A stretch of DNA of 15,259 bases, from NCBI GenBank assembly GCA_964543235.1, contig CAZIXE010000079.1, positions 1 to 15,259 on the forward strand, given 5' to 3'. Shown in pieces: positions 1 through 7,644 of this stretch (position 1 is the stretch's first letter; every line of letters starts with the position of its first letter). The translations under genes were made by a program, and so were the position numbers. The notes under the pieces were generated by a model. That model was given only the letters and a program-made list of their open reading frames with translations, had not been told where the DNA came from and ran no database searches. Source of the DNA: JANMMJ01 sp964543235 (lineage in GTDB: Bacteria > Pseudomonadota > Alphaproteobacteria > Rhizobiales > Aestuariivirgaceae).

Positions 1-831
1 CAGTTCTTCCAGCGCAAGAAGGGCGACAAGCTCGCCGGTCAGACGCTTGACGACGATTTCTACGGAATCGCCTACCAGGCCGGCAAAGTCTATGACTTCT
101 CCTCGATGCAGATCAACGGCTTCATCTGGCAGTATGGCGCCAACACCTGGGATGAGACCCAGGTGCCGACCGGCCAGGCCGAGGGCGTCGTGAATTCGCC
201 GGAGGCGGTGAAGGCACTCGACCACTATCTGCGGCTGCTCCAGTACATGCCGCCGGTGGCCAAGACCGGCACCATGGACATCTTCAAGACGGACGAGCTG
301 TTCCGCGAAGGCAAGGTGGCCATGAACGTCAACTGGATCGGTCTTGGCGAGGCCTCGCTCGATCCCAAGACGTCAAAGGTATCGGACAAGCTGGTGTTCG
401 GCATGATGCCGGGATTGCGCGGCTCGGATGGCAAGATCATCCGCTGGTCGAACATCGGCGGTCAGCCGTTTGTGCTTACTACCTGGACGACGGATACCGA
501 GATCAAGGAAGCGGTCGAGTTCGTCAAGTGGTGGCTGTCGCCCGACATCCAGCACCAGTTTGCTGCTTCCGGCGGCCAGTCGGCCATCAAGTCTGTCTAC
601 GAGGATCCGAAGTACGTGACCTATCGTCCGTGGAACCGGGCATGGGCGGCTTCGCTCGACTGGCAGAAGGATGTCTGGCACGTCCCGCAATTTTACGAAC
701 TCCTCACCCAGCAGCAGGACCAGTTCGACCTGGCCATTACCGGCAAGCAGGACGCCAAAACCACGCTCGACAACATCGCCAAGTTCCAGCAGGATCTGCT
801 GACCGAGGCGGGATTGATCCAGGCTCAGTGA
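1..831 (+). CDS. Carbohydrate ABC transporter solute-binding protein, family 1 (5' partial)
   Basis: The reading frame is open from the first base to a TGA at 829-831, so only the C-terminal 276 residues are present. The signal peptide and N-terminal lobe lie outside the window. The fragment resembles the C-terminal half of periplasmic sugar-binding proteins (SBP family 1). It has aromatic-rich hinge and ligand stretches (FIWQYGANTWDE, the VNWIG strand, SNIGGQPFVLTTW), then the helical segment EAVEFVKWWLSPDIQHQFAASGG, which is typical of this family near the C terminus. Its role would be to capture a carbohydrate in the periplasm and deliver it to the two permeases encoded next. It is followed by an 81-nt gap containing a strong stem-loop. 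The substrate cannot be told from the sequence. No frameshift or stop is seen in the visible part. Confidence 0.9.
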   Translation, partial: QFFQRKKGDKLAGQTLDDDFYGIAYQAGKVYDFSSMQINGFIWQYGANTWDETQVPTGQAEGVVNSPEAVKALDHYLRLLQYMPPVAKTGTMDIFKTDELFREGKVAMNVNWIGLGEASLDPKTSKVSDKLVFGMMPGLRGSDGKIIRWSNIGGQPFVLTTWTTDTEIKEAVEFVKWWLSPDIQHQFAASGGQSAIKSVYEDPKYVTYRPWNRAWAASLDWQKDVWHVPQFYELLTQQQDQFDLAITGKQDAKTTLDNIAKFQQDLLTEAGLIQAQ

Positions 832-846
832 CAGACTGACATGACC

Positions 847-878
847 GGGAACGCGCGTGGTCCTCTGCGCGCGTTTCC
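847..878 (+). promoter_or_regulatory. Intercistronic stem-loop between binding-protein and permease genes
   Basis: GGGAACGCGCG (847-857) pairs with CGCGCGTTTCC (868-878), giving 11 pairs including one G-U around a 10-nt loop. It starts 15 nt after the binding-protein stop codon. No T-run follows, so it is not a classic intrinsic terminator. Stable hairpins at this position are known in sugar ABC operons (for example between malE and malF) to protect the upstream message and keep binding protein in excess over permease. That role is inferred here. Confidence 0.7.
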
Positions 879-912
879 AATGTGACGATTGCCGGAGCAT
901 TCATCCAGACCG

Positions 913-1974
913 ATGAGCATCACTGCAACCCAAGAACCGACACCCGGATTCCTGACTGTCACGCCGGATAACTGGAAGCTTGCCGTCGTGATCGCTCTTC
1001 TGGTTTCCGCGATCGCCGCCGCGGCGCTGCCGGCCGGTGCCGCCTTCTGGGTGGTGGGCACGATGCTCGCCATGGTCGCCGCAGCACTTGTGGTCAATGC
1101 CTATCGCCGCCGCTATTTCGGCGGCCTGCTCGTCGCCCCGGCCATTGCCGTGCTGTTCATCATGAACATCTTTCCCCTGCTGTGGTCGCTGGGTCTCTCC
1201 TTCTTCGCCTACCAGGCTAATCAGCAGACCATCCGGTTCGTTGGCCTCAGCAATTACACGAAGGTTCTTACCAATGAGCTGGCTGCCGAGGCCAACTGGG
1301 ATGCACTCATCAATACCGCGATGTTCGTGATCCTCACTGTCAGCGCGCAGATGATCGTCGGCTTCCTGCTGGCCCTGCTCTTCGCCAAGCAGTTTCCGCT
1401 GCGCAAGTATCTCCTGATCCTGGTTCTGACGCCCATGATGCTGTCGGTCGTCGCTTCGGGTGTCTTCTTCACCTACTACTACGATCCGACCTTCGGCATC
1501 CTGAGCTACGTGATGCGCAACCTCACCGGCGAGCAGTTCATCCTCATGGACAACAAGGTGGGGGCCGTTATCGGCATCGTCTTTGCCGATGCCTGGATGT
1601 GGTCGCCCTTCGTGATGCTGCTGGTGCTCGCCGGCCTCGTCTCGGTGCCCAAGTACCTCTACGAGGCCGCGGCCATCGACCGCGTGTCCGGCTGGCGCCA
1701 GTTCTGGACCATCACCTTCCCCTATATCCGCGGCCTGCTCATGCTGGCGCTCCTGTTCCGCACCATCGAGGCCTTCAAGCTCGCCGACCTGGTGATCCTG
1801 CTCACCAAGGGCGGCAACGATACCATGACGATTTCCTATCATCTGATCCGCATCGCCAACGAGCAGAACAAGACCAGCGAGGGTGCCGCCATTTCCTACA
1901 TCATGCTGTTCATCGTGATCGTCCTGACCAATCTCTACCTCTATCTGGCCAGCCGCCGGAGCAAGGGAGCCTGA
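913..1974 (+). CDS. Sugar ABC transporter permease, MalF type
   Basis: Inner-membrane subunit of the first importer, 353 residues from ATG 913. Two hydrophobic segments near the N terminus (LAVVIALLVSAIAAAALPAG and FWVVGTMLAMVAAALVVNAY) precede the usual six-helix core that begins at FGGLLVAPAIAVLFIMNIFP. This gives about eight helices, as in MalF-like proteins. The cytoplasmic EAA loop that docks on the ATPase is clear (EAAAIDRVSGWRQFWTITFP). A TTG start at 889 would add eight residues. I prefer ATG 913, although the only Shine-Dalgarno-like sequence (GGAG, 893-896) is 16 nt away, so translation may be weak. The next permease starts 3 nt after its TGA. It forms a heterodimer with that permease and works with the ATPase at 2925-4013. 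Confidence 0.93.
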   Translation: MSITATQEPTPGFLTVTPDNWKLAVVIALLVSAIAAAALPAGAAFWVVGTMLAMVAAALVVNAYRRRYFGGLLVAPAIAVLFIMNIFPLLWSLGLSFFAYQANQQTIRFVGLSNYTKVLTNELAAEANWDALINTAMFVILTVSAQMIVGFLLALLFAKQFPLRKYLLILVLTPMMLSVVASGVFFTYYYDPTFGILSYVMRNLTGEQFILMDNKVGAVIGIVFADAWMWSPFVMLLVLAGLVSVPKYLYEAAAIDRVSGWRQFWTITFPYIRGLLMLALLFRTIEAFKLADLVILLTKGGNDTMTISYHLIRIANEQNKTSEGAAISYIMLFIVIVLTNLYLYLASRRSKGA

Positions 1975-1977
1975 GCC

Positions 1978-2922
1978 ATGGCCGAAACGTCATCGTTCTG
2001 GGAACGCATGGGTTTCCGCAAATCGGGCGGCGTCGGCGAGGCCGGCTGGGTCTACACGCTGATCGTCGCGGTCGTCAGCCTGATCTACTTCCTGCCCGTG
2101 CTGTTCATCATCTTTACAGCCGTCAAGCCGCAGGCGCTGGCCCTGTCGGTGCCGCCGACCCTGTCACCCACCTCGCTTTTCGGGCTCATTCCCGACACCT
2201 ATGTGTTCACCCCGACCTTTGAGAACTTCACCTCGGTATTCTCGCGATCGATGACGGTCGGCGGCGCCCCCGAGCCCACCGGCTTTGACCGCTACTTCTT
2301 CAACTCGATCGTCATCGCCTCGGTTTCGGTGTTGCTGGCGCTGATCATCGGCACCCTGGCCGCCTTCGGTTTTTCGCGCTATCCGCTCAAGGGCAACGAC
2401 ACCTATCTCTTCATCATCCTGACCACCCGCATGCTGCCTGCCATCGTGGTCATCATTCCGGTAATCCTGATGTTCCGGGTCACAAGCCTTGCCGGCTCCT
2501 ATGTCAGCATCATCATGCTCTATACGGCGTTCAACCTCGCCTTCACCATCTGGATGATGAAGAGCTTCTTCGACGAGCTCTCCCTCGATGTCGAGGATGC
2601 CGCCCGCATCGACGGGTCTTCCGACGTCCGCGTGTTCTTCAAGATCTGCCTCCCGCAGGTGGTGGCCGGCCTTGCCGCGACCTTCGTGTTCGGCCTCATC
2701 CTCACCTGGAACGAGTTTCTTTTCGCCCTGTTGCTGACCGGCCCCGACACGCGCACCGTGCCGGTCGCCATGAACCAGGCGGTCTCCTCGGGCGGGCGCG
2801 GTACCGACTGGACGCTGCTCGCCGCCATCGAGACCCTGTTCCTGATTCCGGTGTTCCTGGTCACCTTCTTCCTGCAGAACCATCTGCTGCGCGGCGTGAC
2901 CTTCGGAACCGTGAAGCGCTGA
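1978..2922 (+). CDS. Sugar ABC transporter permease, MalG type
   Basis: Second membrane subunit of the first importer, 314 residues. The first helix (VYTLIVAVVSLIYFLPVLFIIFTAV) leads into a long periplasmic segment and five further helices. The EAA loop reads EDAARIDGSSDVRVFFKICLP, followed by VFGLILTWNEFLFALLLTG, a hallmark of MalG-like permeases. The ATG at 1978 has a good ribosome binding site (GGGAG, 1965-1969, 8-nt spacing). The gene lies 3 nt after the previous stop, and its own TGA is 2 nt before the ATPase ATG, so the three are one transcription unit. The extended loop between helices 1 and 2 (about residues 50-100) is somewhat long for the family. The substrate is unknown. Confidence 0.94.
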   Translation: MAETSSFWERMGFRKSGGVGEAGWVYTLIVAVVSLIYFLPVLFIIFTAVKPQALALSVPPTLSPTSLFGLIPDTYVFTPTFENFTSVFSRSMTVGGAPEPTGFDRYFFNSIVIASVSVLLALIIGTLAAFGFSRYPLKGNDTYLFIILTTRMLPAIVVIIPVILMFRVTSLAGSYVSIIMLYTAFNLAFTIWMMKSFFDELSLDVEDAARIDGSSDVRVFFKICLPQVVAGLAATFVFGLILTWNEFLFALLLTGPDTRTVPVAMNQAVSSGGRGTDWTLLAAIETLFLIPVFLVTFFLQNHLLRGVTFGTVKR

Positions 2923-2924
2923 CC

Positions 2925-4013
2925 ATGTCGACCATCGAGTGCCGCAAGATCACCAAGAAGTTCGGCGATTTCGTCGCCGTGAAGGATGCCGATCTGTCGG
3001 TCGCGGCCGGCGAAGTCGTCTGCCTGCTGGGCCCCTCGGGCTGCGGCAAGACCACCACGCTGCGCATGATTGCGGGCCTCGAGCGCGCCACGGCGGGTGA
3101 CATCATCATCGCCGGCCGGCGCATGAACGAGCTTCCCCCCGAAAAGCGCGACATCGCCATGGTGTTCCAGTTCTACGCGCTCTACCCGGCGCTGACCGTC
3201 GGCCAGAACATCGCCATGCCGCTCCACTATGAGAAGATCTCGAAGCCCGAGATGGACAACCGGGTTCGCCGGGTGGCCGGCATCCTGCACCTCACCGAGG
3301 TTCTCGACCGCCTGCCGGGGCAGGTTTCCGAAGGCGAGAAGCAGAGGATCGCCGTGGCCCGCGCCATCGTCCGCGATCCCAACTGCTTTCTCTTCGACGA
3401 GCCCCTGTCGCGTCTCGACGTCGAATTGCGCCATTCGATGCGCGGCCAGATCAAGGAAGTCCTCTCCGGTCTTTCCAAGGCCACCGTCATCGTCACCCAC
3501 GATCAGCTTGAGGCGCTGACCATGGCCGACCGCATCGCCATAATGCGTGACGGCATCATCGAACAGGTAGGCACCCCGCATGAGGTCTTCGCTAAGCCGG
3601 CCAACGTCTTCGTCGCGAGTTTCATCGGCACGCCGCAGATGAACCTGCTCGAGGCCCGTCTCGAGAGGGTCGAGGGCGGCGAGGCCGTCGTCGATCTGAG
3701 CGGCTCCGAAGTGGCGATCGGCGCCGACCCGGCTGTTGCGCGACTGCAGCCGTCTAGGGTGACGATCGGCGTCCGCCCCCGCTCCTTTACCCCTGTTGCC
3801 AGGGCGGCGCGCGATACCATCGGCGCTACGGCCGAGCTGATCGAACCCATGGGCGCCGAAACCCTGATCCATGCCAGGACCGCCAGTGGCAGCGACATCC
3901 GCGTCGTGGTGCCGCGTGAGAAGCGCGTCCGGGTTGGCGAGGCCCTGCATCTGAGGGCGGAGCCGGGCCAGGCGCATTTCTTTGGCGAGGACGGAAGGGC
4001 GGTGCGGGCATGA
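2925..4013 (+). CDS. Sugar ABC transporter ATP-binding protein with atypical signature motif
   Basis: Cytoplasmic ATPase of the first importer, MalK/UgpC-like, 362 residues. Visible motifs are Walker A GPSGCGKTT (36-44), Q-loop Q82 in FQFYALYP, Walker B FLFDEP with D158/E159, D-loop SRLD, switch H192 in IVTHD, and a C-terminal TOBE-type domain (about 240-362). The ABC signature is VSEGE (134-138) instead of the usual LSGGQ. The Ser and the second Gly are kept but the first Gly is Glu. The residue after the Q-loop Gln is Phe, where Ser or Asn is usual. All residues needed for ATP hydrolysis are present, so the protein is probably active. Its last four bases (ATGA, 4010-4013) contain the start of the small membrane protein, which implies translational coupling. 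Confidence 0.94.
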   Translation: MSTIECRKITKKFGDFVAVKDADLSVAAGEVVCLLGPSGCGKTTTLRMIAGLERATAGDIIIAGRRMNELPPEKRDIAMVFQFYALYPALTVGQNIAMPLHYEKISKPEMDNRVRRVAGILHLTEVLDRLPGQVSEGEKQRIAVARAIVRDPNCFLFDEPLSRLDVELRHSMRGQIKEVLSGLSKATVIVTHDQLEALTMADRIAIMRDGIIEQVGTPHEVFAKPANVFVASFIGTPQMNLLEARLERVEGGEAVVDLSGSEVAIGADPAVARLQPSRVTIGVRPRSFTPVARAARDTIGATAELIEPMGAETLIHARTASGSDIRVVVPREKRVRVGEALHLRAEPGQAHFFGEDGRAVRA

Positions 4014-4456
4014 ACCAGGAACAGCAGCCAGGCATGACCGGCACCGGCGCCCTCAGACTGGAATTCTTCGTCATCGGCCTGGGCGTTCTGGCATTGTTGC
4101 TGATCTTCCAGCCCTTCAGCCTGAGCCTCTTTGCCGTGGGCTGCGGGCTCGTCGTTCTCGCCGGCCTGTCGAACAACCTCCTGCCCATGGCCCAGCCCGG
4201 CGTGCCGGTGAAATCGGTGATCAAGGTTGGGCTGACCGTCGCCATGATCTTCTGCATCGTCATCATGCTGGCGATCGTCGCCGCCCATCTCTATGGCGTC
4301 TTCTTCCTGAAGCCGCCCGACCCCAACACCGCCGCCGGCAAGGCCATGCTCGCCGCCAGGCCGTTTTACCTGCACCCCTTCTTTTGGAGCCTGGGCGGTG
4401 TCGCCGCAGTCCTGGCTCTGATCATCACCACCCTTTCGCGCCGCCGCCAGGCCTAG
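4010..4456 (+). CDS. Four-helix integral membrane protein of unknown function, coupled to ABC importer
   Basis: 148 residues starting inside the ATGA overlap with the ATPase stop. A purine-rich GGAAGGG lies at 3993-3999. Four hydrophobic segments are evident at about residues 18-37, 38-60, 70-100 and 122-142. The C terminus is basic (SRRRQA), which predicts a cytoplasmic end by the positive-inside rule. A short periplasmic or cytosolic loop rich in Pro and Ala (KPPDPNTAAGKAM) separates helices 3 and 4. I do not recognise a family. Overlap with the ATPase gene suggests it is made stoichiometrically with the importer and may be an accessory or stabilising subunit, but the sequence alone gives no function. 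An enzymatic role looks unlikely because no conserved polar motif stands out within the helices. Confidence 0.8.
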   Translation: MNQEQQPGMTGTGALRLEFFVIGLGVLALLLIFQPFSLSLFAVGCGLVVLAGLSNNLLPMAQPGVPVKSVIKVGLTVAMIFCIVIMLAIVAAHLYGVFFLKPPDPNTAAGKAMLAARPFYLHPFFWSLGGVAAVLALIITTLSRRRQA

Positions 4457-4576
4457 CTCCGTGGTCCCGGCTGCGGCAGCATGGCATTGACCATGCCGCG
4501 TCTCAGCCATGGACTCCGCCGCCGCGCACGGTAGTATTGTTCCGGGCTCGCGCAAGACGGGCGATGGGAGGCAGCC

Positions 4577-4780
4577 GTGAGTATCCTGAGATTCGAGCGT
4601 TCCGCATTGCGCAGGCTGGGCTTGTCCTTTCTTGCCGATGAAGCGCATGCTGCCGCGGCCGAGCCGCCGCCGGCCGAGACCATCGAAGACCAGAGCGATC
4701 CCTATCTGAGCCAGACCGCTCGCCTTTCGGCTTCGGGCCGCGCCTTCCCTCCTGCCCCCGATCCCACCGAAACCGTCTAG
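4577..4780 (+). CDS. Small hypothetical protein, 67 residues
   Basis: A GTG start at 4577 sits 5 nt after a strong Shine-Dalgarno sequence (GGGAGG, 4566-4571), the main reason for accepting this gene. The product has a basic N terminus (MSILRFERSALRRLGLSF), an Ala-rich stretch, then an acidic and Pro-rich tail that looks disordered. No transmembrane segment, signal peptide or known motif is seen. It lies 120 nt after the membrane protein gene. Its TAG stop (4778-4780) overlaps the TAG stop of the facing ABC ATPase gene on the other strand within one CTAG palindrome. The gap before it (4457-4576) holds only a weak 6-bp hairpin and no clear promoter or terminator. It could still be a chance frame in GC-rich DNA. 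Confidence 0.5.
   Translation: MSILRFERSALRRLGLSFLADEAHAAAAEPPPAETIEDQSDPYLSQTARLSASGRAFPPAPDPTETV
4777..4780. other. Shared CTAG palindrome forming both stop codons of two convergent genes
   Basis: CTAG at 4777-4780 supplies TAG (4778-4780) to the plus-strand 67-residue gene and, read on the other strand, TAG (4779-4777) to the ABC ATPase gene. The two operons therefore meet tail to tail with no spacer for a conventional terminator. Confidence 0.7.
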
Positions 4781-5850
4781 ACCGCCTGGCCCGCTTCATC
4801 GAAGACATGGATGTTCTGCGCCTCCGCCGCGAAGGCGGCTGGCTTTCCCGCCGCCACGCCGCCATCGCCACGGATTTCGGCAATCCAGGTATTCCCGCCA
4901 ACCGTGAAGTGCGCATAACCGACCTCACCGAGCCGTTCGACAAGCTCGATGCTGCCTGACACCAGTGCATCCTTGCCGCCACTGCGGGCAAGATGTTCGG
5001 GCCGGACCCCGACTGTGACGGCCTGCCCCTGTCTGAGCGCCCGGCGGCCGCCGAGTGTGATGACTCTGCCCGTTTCAAGTTCGAGGCGCCACCGCTCCCT
5101 GGCGCCGGACACGACCTGTCCCCTGATGAAATTCATCGCCGGCGAGCCGATGAAGCCGGCCACGAACAGATTGGCCGGCTTGTAGTAGAGATCGAGCGGC
5201 CGCCCCGCCTGCTCGATTCGGCCCCTGTTCATGACCACGATCTTGTCAGCCAGCGTCATTGCCTCGACCTGGTCATGCGTCACATAGACGATCGTGGCCT
5301 TGAGCAGCTTGTGCAGCCTGGCGATCTCCACCCGCGTATTGATGCGCAATGCCGCGTCGAGATTGGACAGCGGTTCGTCGAAGAGAAAGACCTGCGGCTG
5401 GCGCACGATGGCCCGGCCGATGGCCACCCGCTGCCGCTGCCCGCCCGACAGTTCCCGCGGCCTTCGCTTCAGCAGCGCCTCCAGCTGCAGGATTCGCGCG
5501 GCCTCGTTCACCCGCCTGTCGATCTCCGCCTTGGGCGTGCCGGCGAATTTGAGACCGAACGCCATGTTGCCGTAGACGTTCATGTGCGGATAGAGCGCGT
5601 AGGACTGAAACACCATGGCGATCTCGCGCTGCGCCGGCGGCAGGTCATTCACCTGCCGCCCACCGATTGAAATGGTGCCGGCGGTAATCGGCTCGAGCCC
5701 GGCAATGGTCCTGAGCAGCGTGGACTTGCCGCAGCCCGACGGCCCGACCAGCACAACGAAGGATCCGTCCTCGACGGTCAGCTCGATGTCCTTCAGCACT
5801 TCGACGGTGCCGTAGTTCTTGACCAGCCGTTCGATCTTCACTTCGGCCAT
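4777..5850 (-). CDS. Sugar ABC transporter ATP-binding protein, MalK/UgpC type
   Basis: 357-residue cytoplasmic ATPase of the second importer. It has canonical motifs: Walker A GPSGCGKST (36-44), Q-loop FQSYALYPHMNVYGN, signature LSGGQRQR, Walker B VFLFDEP, D-loop SNLD, switch His in YVTHD, and a C-terminal TOBE/OB region ending in NIHVFDEAGQAV. The ATG at 5850 has a GAGG ribosome binding site 7 nt upstream and follows the permease stop by 7 nt, so it is the last gene of the leftward operon beginning at the MurQ-like gene. ATPases of this type are sometimes shared among several sugar importers. Linkage to the two adjacent permeases makes them the likely main partners. No terminator is obvious after it, because the facing gene begins immediately. 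Confidence 0.95.
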   Translation of the reverse strand: MAEVKIERLVKNYGTVEVLKDIELTVEDGSFVVLVGPSGCGKSTLLRTIAGLEPITAGTISIGGRQVNDLPPAQREIAMVFQSYALYPHMNVYGNMAFGLKFAGTPKAEIDRRVNEAARILQLEALLKRRPRELSGGQRQRVAIGRAIVRQPQVFLFDEPLSNLDAALRINTRVEIARLHKLLKATIVYVTHDQVEAMTLADKIVVMNRGRIEQAGRPLDLYYKPANLFVAGFIGSPAMNFIRGQVVSGARERWRLELETGRVITLGGRRALRQGQAVTVGVRPEHLARSGGKDALVSGSIELVERLGEVGYAHFTVGGNTWIAEIRGDGGVAAGKPAAFAAEAQNIHVFDEAGQAV

Positions 5851-5857
5851 GCAAACC

Positions 5858-6685
5858 TCACTTTACCGCACCCGAGGTGAGGCCCCGGATCAGCTGGCGC
5901 GAAAAGACGACGTAGAGGATGAGGACCGGGATGATGGCTGTGGACAGCGCCGCCAGGACGGCATTCCAGTCGGTAATGTATTGACCGAGGAACTGCTGGA
6001 TGCCGAGCGTAATGGTCTGCTTGCCGCCTGTCGGCGCCAGGAGCAGCGGGAACCACAGGTCATTCCATACCGGGATCATGGTGAACACCGCTACCGTCGC
6101 CATTGCCGGCCGGATCAGTGGCAGGACGATGTGGAAGAAAATGCGATACTCCGACAGGCCGTCGCAGCGCGCTGCCTCGCGCAAGTCCCGCGGGATCTGG
6201 GCGATGAACTCCGAGAGAATGAAGATGGCGAGGGGCAGGTTTTGCGCCACATAAACGAGGATCAGCGCGGTGAGGGTGTTGATGAGATTGAGATCGGCCA
6301 CGAGCTGGATGATCGACACCGAGCCAAGCCTGATCGGAACCATGATGCCGATCGAGAGATAGAGCGCAAGCAAGGCGTTCCAGCGGAATTTGTATTCAGT
6401 CAGCGCCCATGCCGCCATTGCCCCGAACAGCAGGGTGAAAAAGATCGTTCCGGTCGTGACGGTGATTGAGTTGAGATAATAGCTGCCGACCGCCGAATCC
6501 GAGAACACCCGGTCATAGCCAACAAGGGAGAATGTCGCAGGCCCTGGCGGCTGCAATGGCGCATTGAAGATTGCCCGCCTGGCCTTGAACGAGTTCATGA
6601 TCACCAGGATGATTGGAAACAGCGCCAGCGCCGTGTAGAGGGCGAGCACGCCGTGCACTGCGAGAGCGCTCACCGGTTTCCGCAT
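5858..6685 (-). CDS. Sugar ABC transporter permease, MalG type
   Basis: Second membrane subunit of the second importer, 275 residues from ATG 6685. That start lies 7 nt after the stop of the upstream permease. A longer frame to 6751 exists but would lie inside the upstream gene and adds a Ser-rich stretch with no helix, so I reject it. The six-helix layout begins with VHGVLALYTALALFPIILVIMNSFK. The EAA loop is visible as EAARCDGLSEYRIFFHIVLPLI, followed by VFTMIPVWNDLWFPLLLAP, as in MalG/UgpE/LacG proteins. Only a weak GAG precedes the start, so translation is probably coupled to the upstream permease. It pairs with the permease encoded at 6693-7643 in the inner membrane. Confidence 0.94.
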   Translation of the reverse strand: MRKPVSALAVHGVLALYTALALFPIILVIMNSFKARRAIFNAPLQPPGPATFSLVGYDRVFSDSAVGSYYLNSITVTTGTIFFTLLFGAMAAWALTEYKFRWNALLALYLSIGIMVPIRLGSVSIIQLVADLNLINTLTALILVYVAQNLPLAIFILSEFIAQIPRDLREAARCDGLSEYRIFFHIVLPLIRPAMATVAVFTMIPVWNDLWFPLLLAPTGGKQTITLGIQQFLGQYITDWNAVLAALSTAIIPVLILYVVFSRQLIRGLTSGAVK

Positions 6686-6692
6686 CGCTTGC

Positions 6693-7643
6693 TCAGAACG
6701 AATAGCGGTGCATGCGCCGCTGGATGAGGAAGAGGTAGACCATGACGCCAATCAGAATGATGATGAACATCATGGTGGCGATTGTGGAGCCCATCGAAAC
6801 ATCACCCAGCTGCAGCTGGTTGCCGAAAAATGTCCGGTAGAACAGTGTGCCCATGATGTCAGCCGAGAAATTGGGGCCGGCCAGGGCCCCCTTCATCGCA
6901 TAGATGAGGTCGAATGCATTGAAATTATTTACAAAAGTCAGTATCGACACAAGTCCGATGGTAGGCAGGATGAGCGGCAGCTTTACCCAGATGAAGGCCT
7001 GGAACTGGTTCAAGCCATCGACCGTAGCGGCATCGATGAGCTCGTCCGGGATGGCCAGCAATGCGGTGTAGATGAGGATCATCGGTATGCCCACGAACTG
7101 CCATACCGAGATGAGCGAGATTGTAAGCAGTGCGGTTGACTCTTCCCCGAGCCAGGGCGCGAACAGGAATCCCAGGCCGAAGGCGTTGAGGAACATCTTG
7201 GCGATGCCCCACAGCGGCGACAGGATGAGCTGCCAGATGAAGCCGATGATCACCACCGACAGCATGGTCGGCATGAAGATGAGCGTACGATAGCCGGCCC
7301 GAAACCGCAGCCGCGGCAGGCTGAGCAGCGCTGCCAGAGCAAGTCCGATCGGATTCTGCACGCACATGTGGATGAGAAAGAACAGGCAATTGTTCCAGAA
7401 GGCATTCCAGAACGGTCCCGACCAGGTGATGTCGCCGAGCAGAGTCTGAAAATTGCTGAGGCCCACATAGAGGTGAGAGCCGTCACGTTGGCGGCTGTAG
7501 AAGGACTCGATGATCGTATCCAGCAGCGGATAGATGGAGAAAGTCGTATAGACCATGACAGCCGGTGTCAGGAAGAACACCAACAGGCGCAGATACGTGC
7601 TGCGCGACATGCCGACGATGCCCGTCTCGATTCCCGTTGCCAT
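6693..7643 (-). CDS. Sugar ABC transporter permease, MalF type
   Basis: First membrane subunit of the second importer, 316 residues, about six helices. It starts with STYLRLLVFFLTPAVMVYTTFSIYPLLDTIIESF, a typical UgpA/LacF-type first helix. The EAA loop reads DAATVDGLNQFQAFIWVKLPLI and is followed by VSILTFVNNFNAFDLIYAM, typical of this family. The ATG at 7643 follows a GGGCGGGG stretch (7648-7655) at 4-nt spacing. A second in-frame ATG at 7610 is possible. The ribosome binding region lies in a strong RNA structure candidate (7645-7692), so its expression relative to the binding protein may be limited. The next permease begins 7 nt after its stop. The substrate is inferred only from linkage to amino-sugar genes. 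Confidence 0.94.
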   Translation of the reverse strand: MATGIETGIVGMSRSTYLRLLVFFLTPAVMVYTTFSIYPLLDTIIESFYSRQRDGSHLYVGLSNFQTLLGDITWSGPFWNAFWNNCLFFLIHMCVQNPIGLALAALLSLPRLRFRAGYRTLIFMPTMLSVVIIGFIWQLILSPLWGIAKMFLNAFGLGFLFAPWLGEESTALLTISLISVWQFVGIPMILIYTALLAIPDELIDAATVDGLNQFQAFIWVKLPLILPTIGLVSILTFVNNFNAFDLIYAMKGALAGPNFSADIMGTLFYRTFFGNQLQLGDVSMGSTIATMMFIIILIGVMVYLFLIQRRMHRYSF

Positions 7644-7644
7644 C

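Noticed and set aside
901..1842. Minus-strand open frame of 313 codons
   Set aside because: It is opposite a clear MalF-type permease; it is rich in Gly, His, Glu and Asp with no hydrophobic or catalytic motif.
2520..3977. Long open frame (485 codons) on the minus strand
   Set aside because: It lies antisense to the MalG-type permease and the ABC ATPase, both with clear motifs. Its composition (rich in Arg, His, Asp, Gly) is typical of a shadow frame in GC-rich DNA.
4479..4496. GCATGG/CCATGC hairpin as a terminator of the first importer operon
   Set aside because: It has only six base pairs with no T-run on either side, so it is too weak to call.
3503..4648. Minus-strand open frame of 381 codons across the ATPase end and the small membrane gene
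   Set aside because: It is antisense to two supported genes, has no recognisable motif and has shadow-like composition.
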